The notes under the pieces: model-generated
What the model was told of the DNA's origin: nothing
Seen by the model: the letters and a program-made list of their open reading frames with translations, nothing else
The model's database searches: none
From: Pseudomonas sp. MYb327
GTDB lineage: Bacteria; Pseudomonadota; Gammaproteobacteria; Pseudomonadales; Pseudomonadaceae
Reading direction: 5' to 3'
Assembly: GCF_040438925.1 (NCBI RefSeq)
Contig: NZ_CP159258.1
Span: 1,316,001 to 1,380,000 of the forward strand
DNA: 64,000 nucleotides
In this document: piece by piece, positions 1-15,565 of the stretch
Layout: every line of letters starts with the position of its first letter
Numbering within the stretch: position 1 is the stretch's first letter
Translations under genes and position numbers: made by a program

Positions 1-1
1 G

Positions 2-535
2 GTCACCGGTTACGTGGCCAAGCGCACCGTGCAACTCGGCCAACGGGTGCAGCCGGGCGAGGCGCTGATGGCGGTGATTCCGCTGGATCAGCTGTGGATC
101 GACGCCAACTTCAAGGAAACCCAGCTGCGCGACATGCGCATCGGCCAACCGGTGGAGATCGAAACCGACCTCTACGGCAGTGACGTGACCTACAGCGGCA
201 CCGTCGACAGCCTTGGCGCCGGGACCGGCAGCGCGTTCGCCCTGTTGCCGGCGCAGAACGCCACGGGTAACTGGATCAAGATCGTGCAGCGGGTGCCGGT
301 GCGGATTCACGTCAATGCCGAAGAACTGGCCAGGCACCCGTTACGGGTCGGCCTGTCGACGGTGGTCGATGTCAACCTGCGCGACCAGAGTGGCCCGGTG
401 CTGGCGCAACAGCCAGCGCAAAAGGCCTCGTTCAGCACCAGCATCTATGACCGCCAATTGGCCGAGGCCGACGCGATGATCACCCAACTGATCCACGACA
501 ACAGCGCTGCGGCCAGCAAGACCGCGCAGCGCTGA
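2..535 (+). CDS. HlyD/EmrA-family periplasmic adaptor, 3' part only
   Basis: This is the C-terminal 177 residues of a membrane fusion protein that would link an inner-membrane MFS exporter to an outer-membrane channel. The frame is open to the window edge, so the real start lies upstream; the GTG at 14 is only an internal valine. The visible part starts inside the second half of the lipoyl-like hairpin domain (GQRVQPGEALMAVIP), followed by the beta-barrel region (LWIDANFKETQL, then PVEIETDLYG) typical of EmrA/VceA proteins. It is followed at 160 bp by an EmrB-like exporter on the same strand, separated by a REP pair, which supports an EmrAB-type pump. The substrate cannot be told from sequence. 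Confidence 0.9.
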   Translation, partial: VTGYVAKRTVQLGQRVQPGEALMAVIPLDQLWIDANFKETQLRDMRIGQPVEIETDLYGSDVTYSGTVDSLGAGTGSAFALLPAQNATGNWIKIVQRVPVRIHVNAEELARHPLRVGLSTVVDVNLRDQSGPVLAQQPAQKASFSTSIYDRQLAEADAMITQLIHDNSAAASKTAQR

Positions 536-549
536 TTCACACCGACCCC

Positions 550-641
550 TGTGGGAGCGAGCCTGCTCGCGATAGCGTCCGATCAGTCAACGTTGATGTT
601 GAATGTCATTGCGCCTTCGCGAGCAGGCTCGCTCCCACAAG
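550..641. repeat. REP pair (GGGAGCGAGCCTGCTCGCGA type), inverted
   Basis: Two inverted copies of a REP palindrome face each other with about 35 bp between them. It lies between the adaptor and exporter genes, so the pair may sit in a shared transcript. Confidence 0.85.
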
Positions 642-694
642 GTCAGCTGCGCCTGTAATGGGCGCAACGCAACCCGAGTTTCAAAGGATTCGCG

Positions 695-2227
695 ATGAGC
701 AATAACGCGTCTTTCACGCCACCCAGCCTGCTGCTCAGCACCATCGGCCTGTCGCTGGCGACCTTCATGCAGGTGCTCGACACCACCATCGCCAACGTGG
801 CGCTGCCGACGATATCCGGCAACCTCGGGGTGAGTTCGGAACAGGGCACCTGGGTGATCACCTCGTTTGCAGTCAGCAACGCGATTGCACTGCCGCTGAC
901 CGGCTGGCTCAGTCGCCGCTTCGGCGAGGTGAAGCTGTTTGTCTGGGCGACGCTGTTGTTTGTGCTGGCTTCGTTCCTGTGCGGGATTTCCACGTCCATG
1001 CCGGAGCTGGTGGGCTTCCGCGTCTTGCAAGGCGTGGTGGCGGGGCCGTTGTACCCGATGACCCAGACCCTGCTGATCGCGGTTTACCCCCCGGCAAAAC
1101 GGGGGCTGGCACTGGCGCTGCTGGCGATGGTCACGGTGGTGGCGCCGATTGCCGGGCCGATCCTCGGCGGCTGGATCACTGACAGTTACAGCTGGCCGTG
1201 GATCTTCTTCATCAACGTGCCGATCGGTTTGTTCGCCGCGTGGGTGGTCACGCAACAAATGAAGAAACGCCCGGTGGTCACCAGCCGCCAGCCCATGGAT
1301 TACGTCGGTCTCATCGCGTTGATCATCGGTGTCGGTGCGCTACAGATCGTCCTCGATAAAGGCAACGATGCCGACTGGTTCGAGTCCAGTTTCATTATTG
1401 TCGGTTCGGTGATCTCCGTGGTCGCCCTGGCGTTCTTCGTGATTTGGGAAATGACCGACGAACATCCGGTGGTCAATCTGCGGCTGTTCGCCCACCGCAA
1501 CTTCCGCTACGGCACCATCGTGTTGATTCTGGGTTATGCCGGGTTCTTCGGGATCAACCTGATCCTGCCGCAATGGCTGCAAACGCGACTGGGCTACACC
1601 GCGACCTGGGCCGGTTTTGCCGTGGCACCGCTGGGGATACTGCCGGTGCTGCTGGCGCCGTTTGTTGGCAAGTACGCACCAAAATTCGACATGCGGCTGC
1701 TGGCGGGCGGGGCGTTCCTGGCGATCGGCCTCAGCTGTTTCATGCGCGCCGGGTTTACCAATGAAGTGGACTTCCAGCACATCGCCATGGTGCAGCTGTT
1801 CATGGGTATTGGCGTGGCGCTGTTCTTCATGCCGACCCTGACCATTCTGCTGTCGGACCTGCCACCGAGCCAGATTGCCGACGGCTCGGGCCTGGCCACG
1901 TTCCTGCGGACGTTGGGCGGTAGTTTCGCGGCCTCGTTGACCACCTGGATCTGGATCCGCCGCGCCGACCAACACCATGCTTACTTGACCGAAAGCATCA
2001 CCCAGTTCGATCCGGCAACCCGCGAGGCGTTGAGCCAGTTGGGCGGGGCAGGGGCCAAGGCCTATACGCAGCTGGATCAAATGGTGATCAGCCAGGCGTA
2101 CATCATGTCCACCGTGGATTACTTCACGCTGCTGGGCTGGATGTTCATGGGGTTGATATTGATTGTGTGGCTGGCCAAGCCGCCATTTACCGCGAAGGCC
2201 GGGCCGGCGGCTTCCGCGGGGCATTGA
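695..2227 (+). CDS. DHA2-family (EmrB/QacA-like) MFS multidrug exporter
   Basis: This is a 510-residue proton-driven exporter of the inner membrane with about 14 hydrophobic segments. The first helix carries the DHA2 signature LDTTIANVALPTI (about residues 24-36), followed by a motif-A-like loop GWLSRRFGEVKLF and a motif-C-like GPILGGWI. The length is normal for EmrB proteins. The ATG at 695 follows AAAGGA. It is downstream of the adaptor gene in the same direction, so the two probably form a tripartite pump with an outer-membrane factor; no such factor is visible here. The drug or metabolite exported is unknown. Confidence 0.92.
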   Translation: MSNNASFTPPSLLLSTIGLSLATFMQVLDTTIANVALPTISGNLGVSSEQGTWVITSFAVSNAIALPLTGWLSRRFGEVKLFVWATLLFVLASFLCGISTSMPELVGFRVLQGVVAGPLYPMTQTLLIAVYPPAKRGLALALLAMVTVVAPIAGPILGGWITDSYSWPWIFFINVPIGLFAAWVVTQQMKKRPVVTSRQPMDYVGLIALIIGVGALQIVLDKGNDADWFESSFIIVGSVISVVALAFFVIWEMTDEHPVVNLRLFAHRNFRYGTIVLILGYAGFFGINLILPQWLQTRLGYTATWAGFAVAPLGILPVLLAPFVGKYAPKFDMRLLAGGAFLAIGLSCFMRAGFTNEVDFQHIAMVQLFMGIGVALFFMPTLTILLSDLPPSQIADGSGLATFLRTLGGSFAASLTTWIWIRRADQHHAYLTESITQFDPATREALSQLGGAGAKAYTQLDQMVISQAYIMSTVDYFTLLGWMFMGLILIVWLAKPPFTAKAGPAASAGH

Positions 2228-2243
2228 ACCAAGCGCGATCAAT

Positions 2244-2331
2244 GTAGGAGCCGGCTTGCTGGCGATCGCGGAGTGTCAGATGCAATTCATCCAGCTGACA
2301 CAACGCGATCGCCAGCAAGCCGGCTCCTACA
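2244..2331. repeat. REP pair (GTAGGAGCCGGCTTGCTGGCGA type), inverted
   Basis: Two facing copies lie in the convergent gap between the MFS gene and lpxH. The arms can fold into one long hairpin, which may act as a bidirectional 3' end. Confidence 0.85.
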
Positions 2332-2350
2332 AGGGTTTGATGTTCGGTCG

Positions 2351-3103
2351 TTATTTGGTGGGGGCTGCCAATTGCGGTGGCGGGGCGAAATCAAACGGCG
2401 CCAATGCAAACCCGTGTTCATCCACCTGCAACGCCCAACCCTGACGATCCCAATCCCCCAGCACAATACGCTTGGCCGCCTGGTCACCCAGCTGCAGCTT
2501 ATGGATGGCGGGACGGTGGGTATGGCCATGGATCAGGGTCTTCACGCCATATTGCTGCATGATCCGCGGAATCTCTTGCGGCGTGACATCAACAATATCG
2601 TTAGCCTTCATCCGCGTTTGCGCACGGCTTTCGCTGCGCAGCTTGCGCGCCAGCTTATGCCGCGTGCGCAGCGGCAGGTGGCGCAGGATGAACAGGGTTA
2701 TCGGGTTACGCAGGTAGCGACGCAGCTTCATATAGGCTTCGTCGCGAGTGCAGAGGCTGTCGCCGTGCATCAACAGTACGGGTTCGCCGTAAAACTGCAC
2801 GACACTCGGATCCTTCAGCAAGGTGCAGCCGGCCTGTTTGCAAAAGGCCTGGCCGAGCATGAAGTCGCGATTGCCGTGCATCAGAAAAATCGCCGTGCCG
2901 CTGTCGCTGAGGTCGCGCAGGGCCTGGCAGATGGAACGCTGGAAGGGTGTCATGGCATCGTCGCCAATCCACGCCTCGAAAAAGTCGCCCAGAATGTACA
3001 GCGCACTCGCCGAGCGGGCGCGTCCGGCGAGCAAATCCAGAAACGCCCGGGTAATGTCCGGGCGCTCCTCTTCCAGATGCAAATCTGAAATCAGCAATAT
3101 CAC
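2351..3103 (-). CDS. lpxH: UDP-2,3-diacylglucosamine diphosphatase LpxH
   Basis: LpxH hydrolyses UDP-2,3-diacylglucosamine to lipid X and UMP, the fourth step of lipid A synthesis, as a peripheral inner-membrane enzyme. The 250-residue protein shows the calcineurin-like metallophosphoesterase motifs that bind two Mn ions: DLH at residues 7-9, GD at 39-40, GNRD at 77-80 and GHTH at 193-196. Length and start ([10 protein letters not shown]) match Pseudomonas LpxH. The start overlaps the ppiB stop by 4 bp (ATGA), so the two are translationally coupled. Confidence 0.96.
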   Translation of the reverse strand: MILLISDLHLEEERPDITRAFLDLLAGRARSASALYILGDFFEAWIGDDAMTPFQRSICQALRDLSDSGTAIFLMHGNRDFMLGQAFCKQAGCTLLKDPSVVQFYGEPVLLMHGDSLCTRDEAYMKLRRYLRNPITLFILRHLPLRTRHKLARKLRSESRAQTRMKANDIVDVTPQEIPRIMQQYGVKTLIHGHTHRPAIHKLQLGDQAAKRIVLGDWDRQGWALQVDEHGFALAPFDFAPPPQLAAPTK

Positions 3104-3603
3104 TCAATGATCTCGGCTTTCTCGATGATCACGTCGTCTGCTGGTACGTCCTGGTGGCCGGACTTCATGGTGGTGGAAACACCTTTGATCTTGTCGACAA
3201 CGTCAGTGCCGGCAGTCACTTTGCCGAATACCGCGTAGCCCCAGCCCTGGGCGGTCTTGGCGCTGTGGTTCAGGAAGCTGTTGTCAGCCACGTTGATGAA
3301 GAACTGCGCGGAAGCCGAATGCGGCTCCATGGTGCGAGCCATGGCGACGGTGTATTTGTCGTTGGAAAGACCGTTGTCGGCTTCGTTCTGGATGCTTGGG
3401 CGCTTGTCTTTCTTTTCTTTCATGCCTGGCTCGAAACCACCGCCCTGGATCATGAAGTTACCGATAACACGGTGGAAAACGGTGTTTTCGTAGTGACCGG
3501 CTTTGACGTACTCAACGAAGTTGGCCACGGTGAGCGGGGCTTTCTCGGCGTTCAGTTCGAGGACGATGTCGCCATGGTTGGTGGTCAGTTTGACTTGGGT
3601 CAT
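3100..3603 (-). CDS. ppiB: Cyclophilin-type peptidyl-prolyl cis-trans isomerase B
   Basis: PpiB catalyses cis-trans isomerisation of X-Pro bonds and assists protein folding in the cytoplasm. The 167-residue protein has no signal peptide, which separates it from periplasmic PpiA. The cyclophilin core is clear: FHRVI at residues 43-47, then FMIQGG at 50-55. It is the first gene of a two-gene ppiB-lpxH operon and diverges from glnS; the 265-bp gap between them must hold both promoters. Confidence 0.95.
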   Translation of the reverse strand: MTQVKLTTNHGDIVLELNAEKAPLTVANFVEYVKAGHYENTVFHRVIGNFMIQGGGFEPGMKEKKDKRPSIQNEADNGLSNDKYTVAMARTMEPHSASAQFFINVADNSFLNHSAKTAQGWGYAVFGKVTAGTDVVDKIKGVSTTMKSGHQDVPADDVIIEKAEIIE

Positions 3604-3868
3604 GATCGGTACTCTTTATAGGAGAGGTGTTTCAAAGAATTCGTGGTTTTGGAACGCGCAGTCCCGCAACCGGTTCAGCCTGTATTGGCCAAGGTGCGCA
3701 GTTTAGCGCGACGGGCGCGAATTTCGAGGCTGTTTTTCATTTACGGGCTATTAAATGCGACCGTTTGCAGGCCTGCTCTGTCAGCTGCTTGACGGCATCG
3801 GCTATGATAGCGGCTTTGTTTTGTCAGGCCCTTATTCCCGGCCACGCACTTGTACGTTCAAGGATCCT

Positions 3869-5566
<1,698 letters not shown>

Positions 5567-5605
5567 TTACAGGCCTGACCGGCTCTGATAAACAGGCGAT
5601 TTAAC

Positions 5606-6988
<1,383 letters not shown>

Positions 6989-7008
6989 TTGCTGTGTTTG
7001 TTACAGAC

Positions 7009-7038
7009 AAAACCCGCCTTGTGCGGGTTTTTGTTTTT
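7009..7038 (+). terminator. Rho-independent terminator of cysS
   Basis: A 9-bp stem AAAACCCGC/GCGGGTTTT with loop CTTGT is followed by a T-rich tract, 20 bp after the cysS stop. Confidence 0.88.
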
Positions 7039-7062
7039 GGATTGCGGTGTTTGAACTGACGT

Positions 7063-7152
7063 CATCGCCAGCAAGCCGGCTCCTACAGGGTCGCGTCGTT
7101 CGCCAAAATTACGTAAACCACGGGAACTGTAGGAGCTGGCTTGCCAGCGATT
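7063..7152. repeat. REP pair, outward orientation, mixed subtypes
   Basis: The left copy is of the GCCGGCTTGCTGGCGAT type in reverse, the right copy of the GCTGGCTTGCCAGCGAT type in forward orientation. It separates the convergent cysS and sigma-54 regulator genes. Confidence 0.82.
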
Positions 7153-7165
7153 GACCGCGTAGCGG

Positions 7166-9001
7166 TCAGCTGTCCGAATGACGCAACCGCTTATAGAGGG
7201 TATTACGGCTAACGCCCAGCCTACGGGCAAGATGTGAAATATTCCCCCCCACCGCCTGCAACTCCCGATTCAACTCCTCGGCATCATCAAGATCCACCGC
7301 CAGCGGTTCCGGCGTATCCACCGGCTCCATTTCCAGGTCGACAAAAAAATCATCCGGCAAATGCTCCGGCCGCACCGGTTGTTCCTCGGCCATGGCCAGC
7401 GCTACCTGCATCACGCTGCTGACCTGACGTAAATTCCCCGGCCACGGGTGGCGATCGAACAACGCCAAGACTTCACGGCTCAATCCGGCCCACTGACTCG
7501 GTTCGCGATGCTGCTCCCACAAGCGTTTGAACAACGCCTCCTTATCACTGCGCTCCCTTAACGGCGGCAGTTCCAGGGTCAAGCCGCCGATGCGGTAGTA
7601 CAAATCCTCGCGGAAGCGCCCCAACTGCACCTGCTCGCGTAGCGAGCGGTTGGTTGCCGAGATGATGCGGATGTCCACCGGAAACAACTCACTGCTGCCC
7701 ACCGGTTGCACGCAACGCTCTTGCAAAACCCGTAGCAAGCGAGCCTGGGTGGGCAGCGGCATGTCACCGATTTCATCAAGAAACAGCGTGCCTTTGTCGG
7801 CCTTGCGGATCAGGCCGATGCTGCCTTTCTGGTTGGCGCCGGTGAACGCGCCTTTTTCGTAGCCGAACAGCTCGGATTCCACCAGTTCGGCGGGAATCGC
7901 CGCACAGTTCACGGCAATGAACGCTTGTTTGCTGCGAGAGCTGGCATGGTGCAAGGCTTTCACGAAGACTTCCTTGCCGACCCCGGTTTCGCCGTGGATC
8001 AACAACGGAATGTCTTTCTCCAGCAAGCGCTCGGCCTGGCGCACGGCTTTTTCCACGCGGCTGTCGCCAAAGTGCAGGGTATTAAGGCTAATCACTGCCG
8101 GCGCCGGAGTGGCGGGCTCGACGAACACTCTGGCCTGGATCGGCACTTGTTTCGGCCGTTTCAGCAGGCATTGAAAGCGATTGCGACCGGAGGCCTGGAG
8201 CGAAAAGGGCAGGCCTTCGGGTTGATTCAACAACTCCAGCAGCGAGACCTTGAACAGGCTCTCGACACTGACCCGCGACAGGCGTACGCCGAGCAAATTG
8301 TCAGCGCGACGGTTGGCGGACAACACCTGGCCGCTCTCGTCGAAAATCAGCAATCCGGCCCACTGGCTGTCCAGGTTGTTCAGGCCGGTGTTGAACGTCA
8401 GTTGAAAATGCTGCCCGTGGAACAGGTTGAGTATCAGCCGGTTCTCCACGGTCTGACTCATCATCTTGACCATGCCCAGGGTGTGGGATGGCGGCAGGTA
8501 GCTGTCGCTCGACACATCCAGCACGGCGATGACCTTGCGCTCGGCATCGAAAATCGGCGCGGCGGAACCGGTCATGAAGCGGTTGGCCTTGAGAAAGTGT
8601 TCATCGTGCTCAATGTGCACCGCTTGCTCGCAGGCCAGCGCGGTACCTATCGCATTGGTGCCGCTGCAACGCTCCATCCAACTCGCGCCGGCGCTGAAGC
8701 CACGGGTCAGGCTCGGCTCGATGAAACGTTGGGTACCCCAGGACGTCAGCACTTGGCCCTGATTGTCGGCGAGCATGATCAGGCAGTTGGAGTTGCTCAG
8801 GATGTTCTCGTAATACGGCAACACTTCCTGGTGGGTGGTTTGCACCAAAGAGTGCTGGCTCTCCAACAATTGCGCGATGCCCTCGGCCGGCAGTTGGTCG
8901 AACGCCGGAGCACTCTGATGGTTGAGGCCGAACGCGAGGCAACGTTTCCAGGAGTCCTGGATGATTGCGTCGTGGGACAGCGGCGAGGCGGGTACGGCCA
9001 T
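7166..9001 (-). CDS. Sigma-54-dependent activator, AcoR-like (GAF-AAA+-Fis)
   Basis: This 611-residue enhancer-binding protein would activate RNA polymerase carrying sigma-54. In order it has a GAF-type sensor (about residues 60-200, with ERCSGTNAIGTAL as in AcoR-type regulators), a PAS-like segment (about 210-300), and the AAA+ domain with Walker A GETGVGKE near residue 340 and the sigma-54 contact loop GAFTGA. A Fis-type helix-turn-helix (LARRLGVSRNTLYKRL) ends the protein. There is no receiver domain, so it probably senses a small molecule. It diverges from the ABC operon, whose promoter is of sigma-54 type, so that operon is its likely target. The ligand is unknown. Confidence 0.92.
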   Translation of the reverse strand: MAVPASPLSHDAIIQDSWKRCLAFGLNHQSAPAFDQLPAEGIAQLLESQHSLVQTTHQEVLPYYENILSNSNCLIMLADNQGQVLTSWGTQRFIEPSLTRGFSAGASWMERCSGTNAIGTALACEQAVHIEHDEHFLKANRFMTGSAAPIFDAERKVIAVLDVSSDSYLPPSHTLGMVKMMSQTVENRLILNLFHGQHFQLTFNTGLNNLDSQWAGLLIFDESGQVLSANRRADNLLGVRLSRVSVESLFKVSLLELLNQPEGLPFSLQASGRNRFQCLLKRPKQVPIQARVFVEPATPAPAVISLNTLHFGDSRVEKAVRQAERLLEKDIPLLIHGETGVGKEVFVKALHHASSRSKQAFIAVNCAAIPAELVESELFGYEKGAFTGANQKGSIGLIRKADKGTLFLDEIGDMPLPTQARLLRVLQERCVQPVGSSELFPVDIRIISATNRSLREQVQLGRFREDLYYRIGGLTLELPPLRERSDKEALFKRLWEQHREPSQWAGLSREVLALFDRHPWPGNLRQVSSVMQVALAMAEEQPVRPEHLPDDFFVDLEMEPVDTPEPLAVDLDDAEELNRELQAVGGNISHLARRLGVSRNTLYKRLRHSDS

Positions 9002-9093
9002 GGCAGTCAGTCTCTGAACAAGCTTTTATTGTTTTTATGGGTTTTGCACATCACGTTGAATCTCACACGTGACGGTTCTGGCGCGCCATGCCT

Positions 9094-9163
9094 TTGTAGG
9101 AGCCGGCTTGCTGGCGATGGTGATTTCATTGACGCCATCGCCGGCAAGCCGGCCCCTACAGGG
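9094..9163. repeat. REP pair inside a divergent control region
   Basis: Facing copies of the GTAGGAGCCGGCTTGCTGGCGAT type lie between the start of the sigma-54 regulator and the TGTTCA repeats. Nearly all other REP loci here lie at gene 3' ends, so this position is unusual. Confidence 0.82.
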
Positions 9164-9186
9164 ACCGCGAACAGTTCATAGAGTGT

Positions 9187-9256
9187 TGTTCACTATTGTT
9201 CACTGTCAATGGGCGGACTGTTCAATTGTTCATTTCCGATTGTTCATTTGTGTTCA
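9187..9256 (+). promoter_or_regulatory. Array of six TGTTCA direct repeats, candidate enhancer sites
   Basis: Exact TGTTCA copies start at 9187, 9197, 9219, 9227, 9241 and 9251. A related AGTTCA is at 9173, an inverted TGAAC at 9261, and an inverted TGAACA at 9015-9020 just upstream of the regulator start. The array ends 65 bp before the -24 element of a sigma-54 promoter, a usual distance for upstream activator sites. Binding by the adjacent AcoR-like protein is inferred, not shown. Confidence 0.6.
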
Positions 9257-9320
9257 GCTTTGAACGTACTTTTCTCTTGATTTTCACGATTTCATAGCTG
9301 AATCAATAGTTTGAGATTTC

Positions 9321-9336
9321 TGGCACGAAAGTCGCT
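9321..9336 (+). promoter_or_regulatory. Sigma-54 (-24/-12) promoter of the ABC operon
   Basis: The sequence TGGCAC-N5-TCGCT matches the sigma-54 consensus TGGCAC-N5-TTGCW except for one base, with the GG and GC elements 12 bp apart as required. It lies 46 bp upstream of the first ABC gene. Confidence 0.8.
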
Positions 9337-9381
9337 CTATAGCTCCGGTCGCTTGATTCCAAAAATAAAAAAGGCCGAGCC

Positions 9382-10476
9382 ATGTCATTAACCCTGGAGC
9401 ATGTCAGCCGCACCGTCGAGGGCCAGACCTGGATCGATGATGCGAGTCTCAGTTTCGAACCCGGTTCCTTTAACGTTTTGCTCGGCCGCACGCTGTCCGG
9501 CAAAACCAGTCTGATGCGCCTGATGGCCGGGCTGGACAAGCCGGACAGCGGTCGCATCCTGATGAATGGCGTGGATATCACTCAACGCCCGGTACGCCTG
9601 CGCAACGTTTCGATGGTGTATCAGCAGTTCATCAACTACCCGACCATGACGGTGTTCGAAAACATCGCCTCGCCGCTGCGCCAGGCCGGTATTTCCAACG
9701 AACTGATCCAGAACAAAGTGCTGGAAACCGCCAGGATGCTGCGCATTGAGAAGTTCCTGAAGCGCTATCCCCTCGAACTCTCCGGCGGCCAGCAACAGCG
9801 CACGGCCATGGCCCGGGCGCTGGTCAAGGACGCCGAACTGATCCTGTTCGACGAGCCCTTGGTCAACCTCGATTACAAGCTGCGCGAAGAGTTGCGCCAG
9901 GAAATGCGCGAGCTGTTCAAGGCTCGCCACACCATTGCCATCTACGCCACCACCGAGCCCAATGAGGCGCTGGCACTGGGCGGCACCACCACCATTCTTC
10001 ACGAAGGTCGGGTGATCCAGAGCGGCAAATCTTCTGAGGTCTATCACCAGCCGCAGTCCGTATTGGCTGCCGAGCTGTTTTCCGAGCCGCCGATCAACCT
10101 GATGCCGGGTCGTATCGCCGGCAACGAAGTGAGTTTCGCCAACTTCGTGCACTTCCCGCTGAACGTCGATTTGCGCCCGGTGGGCGAGGGCGAGTTTCGC
10201 TTCGGTGTGCGCCCCAGCCATATCTCGCTGGTGCCGAGCAACGACGATGACCTCGAACTGGCCGTGACCGTTGAAGTCGCGGAAATCAGCGGCTCGGAAA
10301 CCTTCCTGCACGTGCGCAACGAACATTTCCTGCTGGTGCTGCACCTGCCCGGCGTTCACGAATACGACGTCGATGCGCCGATCCGCATCTACATTCCGAC
10401 CCATAAACTGTTTGTGTTCGATGCGCAGGGGCGGCTGGTCCAGGCGCCGGGCCGGCGCATTGCGAGGGTTGCCTGA
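9382..10476 (+). CDS. ABC importer ATPase 1 (GlpS-like), H-loop histidine missing
   Basis: This is a 364-residue ATP-binding subunit of the MalK/UgpC type with a C-terminal OB-like regulatory part. Walker A is GRTLSGKT (residues 35-42), the signature LSGGQ is intact (133-137) and Walker B is LILFDEP with catalytic Glu158. The switch histidine of the H-loop is replaced: the family pattern VTHDQ reads ATTEP, putting Thr191 in its place. The next gene encodes a second ATPase with the opposite defect, so they probably form a heterodimer. By operon composition the pair resembles rhizobial GlpS/GlpT of a glycerol importer. The stop overlaps the next start by 1 bp. Confidence 0.92.
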   Translation: MSLTLEHVSRTVEGQTWIDDASLSFEPGSFNVLLGRTLSGKTSLMRLMAGLDKPDSGRILMNGVDITQRPVRLRNVSMVYQQFINYPTMTVFENIASPLRQAGISNELIQNKVLETARMLRIEKFLKRYPLELSGGQQQRTAMARALVKDAELILFDEPLVNLDYKLREELRQEMRELFKARHTIAIYATTEPNEALALGGTTTILHEGRVIQSGKSSEVYHQPQSVLAAELFSEPPINLMPGRIAGNEVSFANFVHFPLNVDLRPVGEGEFRFGVRPSHISLVPSNDDDLELAVTVEVAEISGSETFLHVRNEHFLLVLHLPGVHEYDVDAPIRIYIPTHKLFVFDAQGRLVQAPGRRIARVA

Positions 10477-11587
10477 TGGCCGAAATCCGTTTGCAGAACC
10501 TCGCCCACAGTTACACCAAATCGCCCAGCGGTCCCGAGGACTACGCGATCCGCGAGATGGACCACATCTGGGAGCAGGGCGGTGCCTATGCGTTGCTCGG
10601 GCCTTCGGGGTGCGGTAAGTCGACCTTGCTCAACATTATTTCCGGATTGCTCAGTCCGTCCCAGGGTCATGTCCTGTTCGACGGCAAAGCGGTCAACGAC
10701 CTGACCCCGGAAAAGCGCAACATCGCCCAGGTTTTCCAGTTTCCGGTGGTCTACGACACCATGACGGTGTTCGACAACCTGGCATTCCCGCTGCGAAACC
10801 AGGGCATGGCCGAGGCGAAAGTTCACACCAAGGTGCAGGAAATCGCCGAAGTCCTGGACCTCCAGGCACTGCTGGACAAGAAGGCACGCAACCTGACCGC
10901 CGACGAAAAGCAGAAAGTTTCCATGGGCCGTGGTCTGGTGCGCGATGACGTGTCGGCAATCCTCTTCGATGAACCGCTGACGGTGATTGACCCGCACCTG
11001 AAGTGGAAATTGCGGCGCAAGCTCAAGCAGATCCACGAGCAATTCAACATCACCATGGTCTACGTCACCCACGATCAACTGGAAGCCTCAACCTTTGCCG
11101 ACAAGATCGCTGTGATGTACGGCGGGCAGATCGTGCAGTTCGGCACGCCACGGGAATTGTTCGAGCGGCCGAGCCACACCTTTGTCGGCTACTTCATCGG
11201 CAGCCCGGGGATGAACCTGATCGAAGTCCAGCCGCAACCGGGCGGCGTCGGGTTCGCCTCGACCCATCTGCCGCTGTCCGAGGCCATGCAGAAGCGCATC
11301 GCCGAATCCGAGTGGCACACCCTGAAGGTCGGTATTCGCCCGGAGTTCGTGCACGTGTGGGACGAACCTTTTGATGACGCGATGCAAGCACAAGTCGTAC
11401 ACGTCGAAGACCTCGGCACCTACAAGATCATGACCCTGAATCTCGACGGCGCGCCGCTGAAAGTGCGCCTGGCCGAAGACAAACCGGTTCCACAGGGTAC
11501 GGCGTACATCAGTTTTCCGTCGCAGTGGCTGATGGTCTACGCCGACGAGTTCCTGCTGGAAACACAAGCGATCATCGAGGAGCAGCC

Positions 11588-11591
<4 letters not shown>
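10476..11591 (+). CDS. ABC importer ATPase 2 (GlpT-like), degenerate signature motif
   Basis: This 371-residue ATP-binding subunit has a canonical Walker A (GPSGCGKST, residues 42-50), Walker B (ILFDEP, Glu166) and an intact H-loop (VTHDQ, His199). Its signature motif is degenerate: LTADE at 140-144 stands where LSGGQ is expected. With ATPase 1 it would form one complete site (its own Walker A/B and His199 plus the partner's LSGGQ) and one defective site. It is coupled to the upstream gene by a 1-bp overlap and to the first permease by a 4-bp ATGA overlap. Confidence 0.92.
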
Positions 11592-12454
<863 letters not shown>

Positions 12455-12462
12455 GGCCCGCC

Positions 12463-13263
<801 letters not shown>

Positions 13264-13273
13264 GGAACTGATG

Positions 13274-13546
13274 ATGGAATGGATGAGTTGGACCGTCCCG
13301 ACGACGGTGTTCTTCAGCGTCATTGCCCTGATCCTGGTGGGCATGACGACCTGGGAGTTGCGTTCGCCGAGCATCCTTCGGCGGGGCTTTTTGCCGATTG
13401 CCACCACCCGTGGCGATCGGCTGTTTATCGGTCTTCTCGGCAGCGCCTACCTGCATTTGCTGGTAATCGGCGTGACCGACTGGAGCATCTGGGTAGCGTC
13501 CGCGTTGTCCCTGGTGTGGCTGTTGGCTGTGATGCGTTGGGGCTAG
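13274..13546 (+). CDS. DUF2160 small membrane protein (GlpU-like)
   Basis: This 90-residue protein is almost entirely made of three hydrophobic segments (around residues 5-25, 45-65 and 68-88). It fits the DUF2160 family, which I know from ABC operons of this type (glpU in Rhizobium). GAGGA at 13262-13266 gives better spacing to the ATG at 13274 than to the adjacent ATG at 13271; either is possible. It sits between the permeases and the binding protein, so it is probably an accessory subunit, but its role is not established. Confidence 0.8.
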   Translation: MEWMSWTVPTTVFFSVIALILVGMTTWELRSPSILRRGFLPIATTRGDRLFIGLLGSAYLHLLVIGVTDWSIWVASALSLVWLLAVMRWG

Positions 13547-13593
13547 TCGAATCGCTCGGCAATGTTGCTCCGAAATTCAATAAGGAGGTCTCT

Positions 13594-15336
<1,743 letters not shown>

Positions 15337-15357
15337 GTGCTGAAGTCGTGAAATGCG

Positions 15358-15386
15358 AACGGCACCGGAAGGTGCCGTTTTCTTTT
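15358..15386 (+). terminator. Rho-independent terminator of the ABC operon
   Basis: A 9-bp stem AACGGCACC/GGTGCCGTT with loop GGAA is followed by TTCTTTT, 21 bp after the binding-protein stop. Confidence 0.88.
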
Positions 15387-15402
15387 GTGCCTGACCCACC
15401 GC

Positions 15403-15497
15403 TATCGCTGGCAAGCCAGCTCCTGCAGATACGGTGTTTGCCGCAGACCGTGCGTTGCCCAACGCCCCCCTGTAGGAGCTGGCTTGCCAGCGATGGC
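15403..15497. repeat. REP pair (GCTGGCTTGCCAGCGAT type), outward orientation
   Basis: The first copy is in reverse and the second in forward orientation. It lies between the two convergent terminators of the ABC and nuo operons. Confidence 0.82.
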
Positions 15498-15565
15498 GTT
15501 CTGTTGGTCAGCACAGAAAGAAAGGGTCGGCACTTGCGGTCGAACAAGGGCAATGGTCAGAGCGC

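Noticed and set aside
3755..3868. 38-codon N-terminal extension of glnS
   Set aside because: The extension lacks a ribosome-binding site, and the ATG at 3869 gives the conserved N-terminus.
9187..9256. TGTTCA repeats as a CRISPR or iteron array
   Set aside because: The units are only 6 bp with uneven spacing (10, 22, 8, 14, 10) and no cas or rep genes are near; promoter context explains them better.
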